From: JAJPKK01 sp963787675
Lineage (GTDB): Bacteria; Pseudomonadota; Alphaproteobacteria; Rhizobiales; Xanthobacteraceae
DNA length: 64,000 bases
Assembly: GCA_963787675.1 (NCBI GenBank)
Contig: CAWBDV010000010.1
Coordinates: 682,001 to 746,000 of the forward strand
Direction: 5' to 3'
This document shows positions 1 to 8,463 of the stretch, piece by piece. A program made the position numbers and the translations under genes. Each line of letters begins with the position of its first letter. Position 1 is the first letter of the stretch. The notes beneath the pieces are model-generated. The model saw only the letters and a list, made by a program, of their open reading frames with translations. It had not been told where the DNA came from and did not search any database.

Positions 1-164
1 CAAAGTGGAACGACCCTTCCTACACGTTCAGTGGGCGTCTTGCGGGCACGCTCGGCGGCGACGGCGACTGGGCAAAGGAATCGCTGTGCTTCGGCTTCCT
101 GGTCGAGAACACCTATTGGAGCGTATATCGGCTCTGGAGCCGCGCCTGGCTTGTCACTAAGTAA
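1..164 (+). CDS. C-terminal fragment of an unidentified protein
   Basis: Reading from base 3, the frame is open for 53 codons to the TAA at 162-164. The peptide is rich in Trp, Gly and aromatic residues and ends in WSRAWLVTK, which looks like protein rather than a chance frame. The start lies outside the window. The next gene begins 8 bases after this stop, so the two are probably co-transcribed. I do not recognise the family. The overlapping frame starting at base 31 is Arg/Ser-rich and looks like a shadow. Confidence 0.55.
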   Translation, partial: KWNDPSYTFSGRLAGTLGGDGDWAKESLCFGFLVENTYWSVYRLWSRAWLVTK

Positions 165-172
165 AGGCCGCA

Positions 173-1087
173 ATGTCCGACGATATCAAATTCAATCGCA
201 CCCTCGATCTTGCTCCCGGCGTAGTGGATGAGGTTGTGCCGGGGGTGCGCCGCATCCTCGCAGACAATCCGAGCCCGTTCACCTTCAAGGGAACGATGAG
301 CTACATCATCGGCCGCGACAAGGTTGCCATTCTCGATCCCGGCCCCGGTGACGAGCGCCACATCAAGGCGCTGCTCGATGCCGTGCGGGGCGAAACCGTG
401 ACCCACATCCTCGTGACCCACACGCATCGCGATCACTCGACAGCGGCCGCGGCAATAAAGGCCGCGACCGGCGCAGTCACTGTGGCGGAGGGTCCGCACC
501 GCCCGGCACGTCCGCTTCTCAGCGCCAACGAAGTCCGGCTCGACGCGGGCGGCGACACCGAGTTCGTGCCTGACCAAAGGGTCGTCGACGGCCAAGTCAT
601 CGCGGGCGACGGCTGGGCGGTCGAAGCGATTGCGACGCCGGGGCACACGGCGAACCATATGGCATTCGCGCTTCGGGGCACCGATGCGCTATTTTCCGGC
701 GATCACGTGATGGGATGGTCCACATCGATCGTAGCGCCGCCGGACGGCGCCATGATCGACTACATGGCCTCGCTCCGCCGCCTCGCGGCGCGCCCGGAAG
801 CGATTTATCTGCCTGGCCACGGCGACATCATCCGCGACGCGCCCCAATTCGTCGCGGGCTATATAGCGCATCGTCTCGGCCGTGAGACCTCGATCCTCAA
901 GCGCCTCGCCAAGGGCGAAGCTGCCATCCCGGAGCTGGTGAAGGCGATCTATATCGGACTTGATCCGCGTCTCGCGGGAGCCGCGGGGCTCTCGACATTC
1001 GCCCATCTGGAAGACCTCGTCGCCCGCGGTCTCGTCGCGACCGATGGCGCACCCTCGCTGTCAGGCCGCTATCGCTTGGTGGACTGA
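173..1087 (+). CDS. MBL-fold metallo-hydrolase (LACTB2-like)
   Basis: This 304-residue protein carries the metallo-beta-lactamase signature HTHRDH at residues 83-88, preceded by the usual beta strand (TVTHILVT). Further metal-binding motifs follow: GHTANH, the FSGDHV loop and LPGHGD. The C-terminal third resembles the winged-helix tail of LACTB2/glyoxalase-II-like hydrolases. It probably hydrolyses a thioester or phosphodiester in the cytoplasm, and the substrate cannot be read from sequence. No signal peptide is visible. The ATG at 173 follows the preceding stop by 8 bases. The 3' end overlaps the oppositely oriented DUF1499 gene by 19 bases. Confidence 0.85.
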   Translation: MSDDIKFNRTLDLAPGVVDEVVPGVRRILADNPSPFTFKGTMSYIIGRDKVAILDPGPGDERHIKALLDAVRGETVTHILVTHTHRDHSTAAAAIKAATGAVTVAEGPHRPARPLLSANEVRLDAGGDTEFVPDQRVVDGQVIAGDGWAVEAIATPGHTANHMAFALRGTDALFSGDHVMGWSTSIVAPPDGAMIDYMASLRRLAARPEAIYLPGHGDIIRDAPQFVAGYIAHRLGRETSILKRLAKGEAAIPELVKAIYIGLDPRLAGAAGLSTFAHLEDLVARGLVATDGAPSLSGRYRLVD

Positions 1088-1929
1088 CGGCCCTTCGGAG
1101 CTGCTTTGGGCGTGGTCTTCGCGGCGCGCTCGGCCACATCGGCCTTGTCGACGGTACTCGCGTCGTCGATGTCATCAAGCAGCGCCAGTACGCGCTCGGC
1201 ATTCGCCCCGAAGTCGGCAAAGCTGTAACGCGAGGCCGAGCGGATATCGATTCGCGAGCCTTCGCGGATGCCCCGAATGCGGATGGCCACATCATCACGG
1301 AAGCCCATGATCTGCGAGCGGGCGATCGCCTCGATCCGGCCATCGCGGCCGGGTTGCGGCGCGCGGGCATCGACGATGCGCCATTTCCGTTTGGTGATGA
1401 TCGCATAGGCATTATCGAATGCGATCTTGGGATTGACGTTGACGACCAGCGGCTCGATGTCGGGCCACGTCTCCTTCTGGATTTCGGCGGTGGCGAGGCC
1501 CGGGTAGATGCTGGAGTTGGGCGGCCGCAGCCGCGCCACCACGTCGAAGCGCGGCGGATCGATCGGATCGGTGGTGATGTCCCTGATGGGCGGCAACGAA
1601 TAGCCCTTGTAGACGAGATAGGTCGGGTAGCCGATGAGGCCGACGCCGATCAGGACTGCCGTCATCGCCTGTCCGAAGCCCGGACCGCCGTTCATCCAGA
1701 GCGAAACAAACGCGGCAAACGCGGCAAATATCGCAAAGAGCGACAGAAGCAGAGCGCCGCCAAATGTAACCAGCAGCGGCACGATCTCAAGTACGTCGGC
1801 TCGTTCAAAAATGATGGCGAGCAGCGCGACTGCAAGGGCGAACACCGCAAGCCGCCGCGCAAGGATCGCGAGCCAAGACGGGGGATCCTGGACAGCGCGG
1901 CGGCGGGACAACACCATCGACATCGTCAT
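1069..1929 (-). CDS. DUF1499 family membrane protein
   Basis: This 286-residue protein has an N-terminal membrane region with about three hydrophobic helices between residues 20 and 107. A soluble domain with the DUF1499 pattern follows (KIAFDNAYAIITKRKW, then FRDDVAIRIR and a SRIDIRSASRYS strand). The tail is Lys/Ala/Arg-rich and probably disordered. The molecular function of DUF1499 is unknown. Its ATG overlaps the stop of the M48 protease gene by one base (TAATG), so it is the last gene of a three-gene minus-strand operon with the protease and the YjgN-like protein. The 3' end overlaps the MBL hydrolase gene. Confidence 0.8.
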   Translation of the reverse strand: MTMSMVLSRRRAVQDPPSWLAILARRLAVFALAVALLAIIFERADVLEIVPLLVTFGGALLLSLFAIFAAFAAFVSLWMNGGPGFGQAMTAVLIGVGLIGYPTYLVYKGYSLPPIRDITTDPIDPPRFDVVARLRPPNSSIYPGLATAEIQKETWPDIEPLVVNVNPKIAFDNAYAIITKRKWRIVDARAPQPGRDGRIEAIARSQIMGFRDDVAIRIRGIREGSRIDIRSASRYSFADFGANAERVLALLDDIDDASTVDKADVAERAAKTTPKAAPKGRQSTKR

Positions 1930-3044
1930 TAACCCTCAGTGCAAATCTTCTTGAGCGCGGTCCATTCGTCCGGCGTTAGCAGCTCTTTCCTGACCGCGGG
2001 CTCGGGCACCTTGTCCACGGCCGCCGCCCGCGCCTCGGCCTCTGGATGATCGAGCAGGAAATGCTCCGTCGGCGTTGGTTTGCCCGACACCCTCACAAGG
2101 AAAGCGCCGAGCGAATGCGGATCGGCGCCGATCTTTGCGAGCAATCTTGCACCGAACATGTCGGCGGCAGCCTCTTCGCCCCGGGAATAAGCATTTTTCA
2201 AAAGTGTATTGGCGGTGAATATCACCGCGCCGCCCCCCGCGAAATCGTTCAGCAGCAGACCGAGCATCAACGACAGACCGCCGGTCTGAACTTGCGACCT
2301 GATGCCGTCGCGGTGCGCGGCGTGACCGAATTCGTGGGCGATCACCGACGCGAATTCATCGGGGGAATTGGCGTTCTTGGGTATCCCCGCATAGACATAG
2401 ACGTGCCCGCCGGGCAGCGTAATGGCGTTGATATCGTCGACGTGCACAATGCGCACCTCCATTGGGATCGGCAGGTCGGCGCCGCCGATCAATTGGTCGA
2501 CGATCTTGGTGAAGGCGGCGCGCGCCGCTTTCTCCTGGGCGGTATTGCCGATGGAGCAGTCGACAGTCTTTCCCTTGGTCTCCTCTTCGAGCTCGTGCTG
2601 GATCGCCTCGTTAGCGAGTTCGCCGAACCTGATGTCCACGGCCCGCGGCAGCAGCGGCGCTACCCGGTTCGCGATCGCCGGTACCGCCCAAATCGCGGCC
2701 GCAATCACCATCACGGCCGCGAGCAGGCTATAGCGCACGACGCGGTTGCGGACGTGCTCGTCGGTCAGTCCCGTGCGATCACAGGGAAGCGCGGCCTGCG
2801 CGACCGCGTCGGCGAGGGCCTTGTCGTGAATTTCGAGTCGTGCGGCAGATTCGCCGGTCGGTAGACCGAGCCGGAGCACGCCTTCCGGGGTCGCCACCGG
2901 CGCGATCTCGGCACAGCGCCATTCCGCGAGGGTGCGCCCGTCAGCCGCATTGATCCGCACAAGGCCGTCGATAAGCTCGACATTGACGCTGTTACGGGCG
3001 CTGGTGATGCCATCGTAGAAGGTGCCGGGTCCGGTGGTGCTCAT
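1929..3044 (-). CDS. M48 family zinc metallopeptidase, membrane-anchored
   Basis: This 371-residue protein contains the gluzincin motif HEFGH at residues 237-241 (context VIAHEFGHAAHRDG). The third zinc ligand region is supplied by EEAAADMFGARLL, as in M48 proteases. One transmembrane helix lies near residues 104-125. It separates a roughly 100-residue N-terminal domain from the protease domain, so the catalytic domain is probably periplasmic. M48 enzymes typically act in envelope protein quality control. It lies 12 bases downstream of the YjgN-like gene and overlaps the DUF1499 gene by one base, which implies co-expression. The YjgN-like protein is a natural candidate partner or substrate, but that is inference. 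Confidence 0.88.
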   Translation of the reverse strand: MSTTGPGTFYDGITSARNSVNVELIDGLVRINAADGRTLAEWRCAEIAPVATPEGVLRLGLPTGESAARLEIHDKALADAVAQAALPCDRTGLTDEHVRNRVVRYSLLAAVMVIAAAIWAVPAIANRVAPLLPRAVDIRFGELANEAIQHELEEETKGKTVDCSIGNTAQEKAARAAFTKIVDQLIGGADLPIPMEVRIVHVDDINAITLPGGHVYVYAGIPKNANSPDEFASVIAHEFGHAAHRDGIRSQVQTGGLSLMLGLLLNDFAGGGAVIFTANTLLKNAYSRGEEAAADMFGARLLAKIGADPHSLGAFLVRVSGKPTPTEHFLLDHPEAEARAAAVDKVPEPAVRKELLTPDEWTALKKICTEG

Positions 3045-3056
3045 GAGATCGTCCCG

Positions 3057-4370
3057 CTACACGCTGCCGGTGCCGAGGGCATCGGCAAGGCCTTCGCCGA
3101 GCGCGTTCGCGTGAGCGGGCCTGGCACGAACGTTGTCGAGCGCGGCAATCCCCGAAACAGTGACTGAATCCACCATGAGCTGCCAAACCCGGAATCTCAC
3201 CACGACCTGGTAGATCGCCGAGCAACCGAGCACGAAGATCACGTAGGCCATTATCCCCATCAGTGCGAGGACAGCGTCGCGCGGCGTCGACACTACCGAG
3301 AAATCGATGACGCCTGACAGCACCCCGATGATCATGATGGCGGCGAGGCCACCCGCGATCACAAACGCGATGGTGAAGAGCAGCTGATAAAGGAGACAGC
3401 GCACATAGGCGCCATAGAAATCGCGAATCCGCAGATCCGAAACAACGGCGACGCCACCCAGCCTTATGCCGTCGAGCCACCAACGCAGCATGATCGCAGC
3501 CAAAGCAGGCCAAAGAATAACCGTGAAGACGATAGCCCATGTCAGTGCGATCGCCGTAATCGCGCCGGCGGACTGCAGGCTGCCCACCTGCTGTACCGCC
3601 TCCCAGATGTTGGCCACATTCTGCGCGAGCAGCAGATTTCCAATCGCGGACAAATCGACTTCCTCACCCGCTGTTGCGAGGGCGAAGACGAGCTGGGGAA
3701 CAATGACGATCCACATTGCGATGCCGCGCACCAGGAGGCGCCAGCCGGAACCTTCGAAGCTGCCGCCGAGATCGCCGAAGTAGGTGTTGCTCATCTGGTA
3801 ACGTTCCTGGCTCGCCACCATGAAGGGATAAGCCAAGCCGAGGGTCAGAAGCGTGAGCGCCCACCACAGGACCGCGCGGATGGCAAAGACGACCCCCGAT
3901 CCGGTCTGGTGAAAGCGAAGGCCTCGCAGCACCGTGCGTGTGAGCCGATAGGCGCGGGCGCGAAACCACGCGAACTGGCCAATGGCATATGTGAAGACGA
4001 AGAAGAACCCCGCCAGCTCGAGATCTCCGGTGGCGAGCAGAAGAAAGACCGACCCGATTTCGAGTGGGATCAGGATCCCGAGCGCCATCAGGAAGCCGGC
4101 CAGCAGCTCGAGCGCGGTTCCGGTATATTCGAAATTCTCGTCTTCGAGTTCGATGCCGGCCCACAGCGACCGCCGCATGTCGGTGAACAGCCAGAACCGG
4201 TAGAGCCCGAGCGTCACCCCTTGCAGGGCGTTGCCGCGAATCATCAAACGCCAGTAATCGCGACGGCTGCCGACAAACCGCAGCCGCACCGGCTTATCTG
4301 CCGTCGCGGTCTGCGCGACTGGCGGCGTTGTTGTCACGGCAACCGCAGCACTGCTGTCAGGCGGGGTCAT
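3057..4370 (-). CDS. YjgN family (DUF898) integral membrane protein
   Basis: This 437-residue multipass protein has the DUF898 hallmarks. FVGSRRDYWRLMIRGN is followed by LGLYRFWLFTDMRR near the N terminus, and RFHQTGSG and SNTYFGDLGG appear later. About eight hydrophobic helices can be counted. The first 30 residues are Ala/Thr/Val-rich and probably cytoplasmic. The function of YjgN proteins is not established. It is first in a minus-strand operon with an M48 protease and a DUF1499 protein, which points to an envelope-maintenance role. The ATG at 4370 is followed by 244 bases with no gene up to the next coding region, and the promoter presumably lies there. Confidence 0.85.
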   Translation of the reverse strand: MTPPDSSAAVAVTTTPPVAQTATADKPVRLRFVGSRRDYWRLMIRGNALQGVTLGLYRFWLFTDMRRSLWAGIELEDENFEYTGTALELLAGFLMALGILIPLEIGSVFLLLATGDLELAGFFFVFTYAIGQFAWFRARAYRLTRTVLRGLRFHQTGSGVVFAIRAVLWWALTLLTLGLAYPFMVASQERYQMSNTYFGDLGGSFEGSGWRLLVRGIAMWIVIVPQLVFALATAGEEVDLSAIGNLLLAQNVANIWEAVQQVGSLQSAGAITAIALTWAIVFTVILWPALAAIMLRWWLDGIRLGGVAVVSDLRIRDFYGAYVRCLLYQLLFTIAFVIAGGLAAIMIIGVLSGVIDFSVVSTPRDAVLALMGIMAYVIFVLGCSAIYQVVVRFRVWQLMVDSVTVSGIAALDNVRARPAHANALGEGLADALGTGSV

Positions 4371-4614
4371 GCCGCGGTCCTGGTTCTAGGGCCGGTCCAC
4401 GGCTCGTGCCATCTGCCTGTGATCATGCACCTGCCTCATGCAGCCGACGCAATAAAATTAGCCGCGTCGCCGCATCTCGATTTTAGACCGGGGATCGCGA
4501 CAAATCCGCGTCACCGCATACTGACGAAGCGTCAATGGTTGAACATGCTTAAAGGGGCAGGGGTAACGACGCAATAGCCCCACCCTGACCCAATACGTCA
4601 ATGGAACCCGAACA

Positions 4615-6237
4615 TTACGCTGCCGGCAGCTGGTAATCCCTGAAGCGTTCGCGCAGCACCGTCTTCTGTATTTTGCCCGTCGCTGTGTGGGGAATTTCGT
4701 CGATGAACACCACATCGTCCGGCATCCACCACTTGGCAATCTTGCCGCGCATGAAGCCGAGAATGTCCTCCTTGCTGGCGGCTTCGCCTTGTTTCATGAC
4801 TACCACCAGCAGCGGCCGTTCATCCCATTTCGGATGGCGCACGCCGATGACCGCAGCTTCCGCCACTTTGGGGTGGCCCACGGCAAGGTTCTCGATCTCG
4901 ATTGAGGAAATCCACTCGCCGCCGGACTTGATAACGTCTTTCGACCGGTCGGTGATCTGCATGTAGCCGTGCGCGTCCATGGTGGCGACGTCGCCGGTGT
5001 CGAAGAAGCCATTGCTGTCGAGGATGCCGCCCTCTTTGAAATAGGCGCGGGCAATCGTTGGCCCTCTCACCTTGAGACGCCCGAACGATTTGCCATCCCA
5101 CGGCAACTGGTGGCCGTTGTCGTCCTCGATCCGCATTTCCACCATGAACGGCGGATGACCCTGCTTTTGCTGGACGTCGAGGCGGGCGTCACCGGTGAGC
5201 GTGGCGTATTCCGGCTTGAGCGAGCCGAGCGTGCCGACCGGCGACATTTCCGTCATGCCCCAAGCATGTACCACCTCGACGCCATAGACCTCCTGGAATT
5301 TCTGCACGAGGACGCGCGGGCAGGCCGACCCTCCGATGATGACCCGATCGAGATGGGGGAGGGTGCCGCCATGGGCCTCAAGATGCGAGAGAAGTGCGAA
5401 CCACACCGTCGGCACCGCCGCCGTGCAGGTGACCTTGTACTCATTGAGCAGCTCGAGAATAGATGCGCCGTCAAGCTTCATGCCCGGCATCACCAAGGTC
5501 ACGCCCGACATCGGAGCTGAGAAGGCAAGCGACCAGCCGTTGGCGTGAAAGAGCGGCACCACCGGCATGACGATGTCGTTTGAGGACAGGCAGAATGCAT
5601 CCGGCTGGCTCGTCTTGAGCGCATGCAGGACGTTCGAGCGATGCGAGTAGAGCACGCCCTTTGGGTTTCCGGTGGTGCCGGAGGTGTAGCACATGCCGGC
5701 GGCGGTATTTTCGTCGAAGGATCGCCACACGAAGTCGCCGTCGGCCTCTGCGATCCAATCCTCGAACGCCACGACATTGCGCAGCGTCGTCTTCGGCATA
5801 TGCGCGTCGTCGGTCAGCACGATGTAACGCTCGATCGACGCCAGCTTGTCGGCGAGCTTTTCGAGCAACGGCAGGAATGTGATGTCGGTGAAGAGAACGC
5901 GATCTTCGGCATGGTTGACGATCCAGGCGATCTGTTCCGGAAACAGCCGCGGATTGACCGTGTGATAGATCGCGCCAATGCCGAGAATGCCGTACCACGT
6001 TTCGAGGTGACGCCACGTATTCCACGCCAACGTCGCAACGCGGTCGCCGACCTTGATGCCGTCACGCTCGAGACGCTGGGCAACTTTGAGGGCGCGGCCA
6101 CGGATTTGGGCGTAATCCGTGGTGTGAATCGGCCCCTCGATTGAGCGGGTGATGACCTTGCGGGCGCCGTGATAAGTTGCAGCGTGGTCAATGATCTTGT
6201 GGCACAGCAACGGCCAATCTTGCATCAATCCGAGCAT
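4615..6237 (-). CDS. Acyl-CoA synthetase (long-chain fatty acid / DmdB-like AMP-binding ligase)
   Basis: This 540-residue member of the ANL superfamily carries the P-loop-like motif YTSGTTGNPKG at about residues 184-194. It also has the AWGMTEMSP adenine-binding segment, FFDTGDVATMD, the hinge DRSKDVIKSGGEWIS and a C-terminal TGKIQKTVLR lysine. It should activate a carboxylate to acyl-AMP and then acyl-CoA. The length and the MLGLMQDWPLL start are typical of fatty-acyl or 3-methylmercaptopropionyl-CoA ligases. I chose the ATG at 6237 because GAGGGG lies 6-7 bases upstream; an in-frame ATG nine codons earlier lacks such a site. It is on its own between two gaps. Confidence 0.88.
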   Translation of the reverse strand: MLGLMQDWPLLCHKIIDHAATYHGARKVITRSIEGPIHTTDYAQIRGRALKVAQRLERDGIKVGDRVATLAWNTWRHLETWYGILGIGAIYHTVNPRLFPEQIAWIVNHAEDRVLFTDITFLPLLEKLADKLASIERYIVLTDDAHMPKTTLRNVVAFEDWIAEADGDFVWRSFDENTAAGMCYTSGTTGNPKGVLYSHRSNVLHALKTSQPDAFCLSSNDIVMPVVPLFHANGWSLAFSAPMSGVTLVMPGMKLDGASILELLNEYKVTCTAAVPTVWFALLSHLEAHGGTLPHLDRVIIGGSACPRVLVQKFQEVYGVEVVHAWGMTEMSPVGTLGSLKPEYATLTGDARLDVQQKQGHPPFMVEMRIEDDNGHQLPWDGKSFGRLKVRGPTIARAYFKEGGILDSNGFFDTGDVATMDAHGYMQITDRSKDVIKSGGEWISSIEIENLAVGHPKVAEAAVIGVRHPKWDERPLLVVVMKQGEAASKEDILGFMRGKIAKWWMPDDVVFIDEIPHTATGKIQKTVLRERFRDYQLPAA

Positions 6238-6365
6238 TTCAATCCCCTCAATTTTTGGTCCCATTCGTTAAGCCGGGACTTCTTTGGAACGTGAGAACAT
6301 TAGCAACGCGGGAATGGCAGGAAAACCGGCATTCGTTTCAGCTACGTGCGATGCAGCAATCGGTT

Positions 6366-7502
6366 TCACAAAAATCGGCTGACCGAGAACCGCGAAATAT
6401 CGTGGACAGTCCGACCATCGGTTGCGAGATCGGCGAGGATTTCGCCGATCAGCGGGGCGAACTTGAATCCGTGTCCGGAGCACGGCGAAGCAACGACGAT
6501 TTGGGGGTGGCCCAGTAGCCGGTCGATGATGAAATCGCCGTCCGGAGCCATGGTGTAAAGGCACGTCGTTGCGGCAAGGAGCTTGCCGTCGGCACCCGGC
6601 AGGTGTGCCTTCAGCGCAGCGCGAATGATTGCTTCATCGGCCGCCGCGACCCCGCGATCGTAGCTGTCGGGATCGACCGCTGCGCCGTCCTGGTCGTGTC
6701 GGGCGACTTTCACGCCGTTGCTGCCGTCAGCGGGAAATCCGTAAAAGAGGCCGAAATCGCTTTCGAGCAGGAAAACCGGAAAGCGATCTGTTGAGAACAG
6801 GGCGGTCGTCGCGGCGTCCACCGGCTCGAACCAACCGAGCACCTGGCGCACGGCTTTGACCGGCAGCGGAAGGTCGCGCATCAGCGCCTTTACCCACGGG
6901 CCTGCCACCACGATCACACGATCCGCCGCGAACGTTTCGCGCTCGGTCCTGACCCGCGCACCGTCGCCGTCGGGCGCAATGTCGATCACGCGCTCCTTAA
7001 AGCGAACCTCGGCGCCGACGGCGCGCGCTTCGGCCACCAGCGCCTCGATCGTGGGCTCGGCCCGCACGAACCCGCCATTCGGCTGAAATACGCCGACCAT
7101 CTGCTCCGGCACTCGAAACGCCGGAAACAGGGCCGTCAGGCTCCGCGAATCGAGAACTTCGTGCGGCAGGTTATGGAGCTTCGATGCCCGCAGGGTTCCC
7201 TCGACAAGCTCGCCGTTGGGTGGGCCGATTTCGACGATGCCGGTGACGGTGAGCAGCGCCTCGCCCGACCTCGCTTCGAGGTCGCGCCACAGGGGATAGG
7301 CGGCGCGCAGCAGCGGCACGTAGGACGGGTGCTCGAAATAGCCGAGGCGGATAATGCGGGTGCGGCCATGGGATGAGCCGCGATCATGGCCGAGACCAAA
7401 ACGGTCGATGCCAATCACCCGCCGCCCGCGCCGTGCGAGCGCGCTGAGCGCCGCGCTCCCCATGACGCCAAGCCCGATCACCGCAACATCGTAGGCCGCC
7501 AT
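6366..7502 (-). CDS. solA: FAD-dependent oxidoreductase, N-methyl-tryptophan / sarcosine oxidase family
   Basis: This 378-residue flavoprotein starts with the dinucleotide-binding motif VIGLGVMGSAALSALARRG. It has the family segment DRGSSHGRTRIIRLGYFEHP near residue 45. In monomeric sarcosine oxidase, Cys315 binds FAD covalently; the equivalent here is Cys314 in TTCLYTMAPDGDFIID. SPCSGHGFKFAP follows near the C terminus. It probably oxidises an N-methyl amino acid with release of formaldehyde and H2O2. The ATG at 7502 was chosen because the frame upstream is not protein-like and AGGA lies about 10 bases before it. The length matches the family (about 370-390). Confidence 0.85.
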   Translation of the reverse strand: MAAYDVAVIGLGVMGSAALSALARRGRRVIGIDRFGLGHDRGSSHGRTRIIRLGYFEHPSYVPLLRAAYPLWRDLEARSGEALLTVTGIVEIGPPNGELVEGTLRASKLHNLPHEVLDSRSLTALFPAFRVPEQMVGVFQPNGGFVRAEPTIEALVAEARAVGAEVRFKERVIDIAPDGDGARVRTERETFAADRVIVVAGPWVKALMRDLPLPVKAVRQVLGWFEPVDAATTALFSTDRFPVFLLESDFGLFYGFPADGSNGVKVARHDQDGAAVDPDSYDRGVAAADEAIIRAALKAHLPGADGKLLAATTCLYTMAPDGDFIIDRLLGHPQIVVASPCSGHGFKFAPLIGEILADLATDGRTVHDISRFSVSRFL

Positions 7503-7671
7503 GGCCGCATTTTCCTGCTGATTTTGAGTTATGATACAGCGTTCTTGACATCGGGATGTTGGGGGATCCGGCGCACCGAGGGTGCACCACAGTAAAGCCC
7601 ATTCGCCACGATATCGGCCGAAATTCCGGCGAAGGGTTTTGCGTCCAACTAGCGCTACTGGTGTTGCTCGA

Positions 7672-8463
7672 ATGTTTCCCACCGCCTCGCGCGTGATGAC
7701 GGCAAGCGCTGCTGTCCTCGCGGTGCTCGTATCTGTCGGTCGCGGCGCCGCGCAGGCGCCGCCCGAGGGGCCGAGCGCGTGCGAGATGCGTCTCTCGCCT
7801 GACCGAGCCGTGATCAAGCCGATGGGTGCGATCGATGGGCCCAATAGCTGCGGCGGACCGGACATCGTGCACCTTGAGCGGATCATCCTTTCGGACCGCA
7901 CTTCCATTCCGCTCGAGCCGCCGGCGACCCTGCGCTGCGAGATGGCGGAGGCCATCGTGAATTTCGTGCGTCAGGACCTCGCGCCGGCTGTTGCCCGCAT
8001 GGGAGCGCCGTTGAGCGCCATTGAGAACTTCGATTCCTATGATTGCCGGAGCCGCAACCGCGTCTCCGGCGCGCCCTTGAGCGAGCACGGACGCGCCAAT
8101 GCCCTCGACATTCGCGCGGTGCGGTTGAAAGATGGCCGCCTTGTGCGGCCGGCCGATCCCGGCGCGCCCATGGAGTTCCGTGTCGCCGTGAAGACCAAGG
8201 CCTGCAATCGTTTCATGAGCGTGCTGGGGTCGGGATCCGACGGCTATCACGAGGACCACATCCACATGGACCTCGCAGATCGTCGCAGCGGTGCCCACCT
8301 TTGCCATTGGGAATTGCGCACCGGCGAGCCGGGATCCGGCGCGGGCGACGAGGTTGCGCGCGCCGGCGTCGCGTCGGTGCGAGCGCTGGTGCCGCTGCCG
8401 CGCAGTCGGCCGTTCGAGGCCGGCGGCTTGGCACGTGATCCATTTCTTGAAGGTCATCCCTGA
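7672..8463 (+). CDS. Extensin-like C-terminal domain protein, exported
   Basis: This 263-residue protein begins with a hydrophobic signal sequence (TASAAVLAVLVSVGRGAAQA). The extensin-like C-terminal domain (Pfam Extensin-like_C) common in Hyphomicrobiales follows. The core contains CRSRNRVSGAPLSEHGRANALDI and YHEDHIHMDLA, whose H...D and H..H spacing resembles the zinc site of LAS/M15 peptidases. Conserved cysteines flank the domain. A role in peptidoglycan trimming in the periplasm is plausible but unproven. The ATG at 7672 gives a proper signal peptide. It overlaps the next gene by the TGATG arrangement, so the two are translationally coupled. Confidence 0.82.
   Translation: MFPTASRVMTASAAVLAVLVSVGRGAAQAPPEGPSACEMRLSPDRAVIKPMGAIDGPNSCGGPDIVHLERIILSDRTSIPLEPPATLRCEMAEAIVNFVRQDLAPAVARMGAPLSAIENFDSYDCRSRNRVSGAPLSEHGRANALDIRAVRLKDGRLVRPADPGAPMEFRVAVKTKACNRFMSVLGSGSDGYHEDHIHMDLADRRSGAHLCHWELRTGEPGSGAGDEVARAGVASVRALVPLPRSRPFEAGGLARDPFLEGHP

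Noticed and set aside
1069..1087. 19-base convergent overlap, same size as the LivF/AsnB overlap at 30649-30667
   Set aside because: Both overlaps are real, but equal length appears to be coincidence; no shared sequence element was seen.
4540..4600. GGGGC...GCCCC pairing in the gap after the YjgN promoter region as a terminator
   Set aside because: Only five perfect pairs around an 18-base loop and no T-tract; too weak to call.
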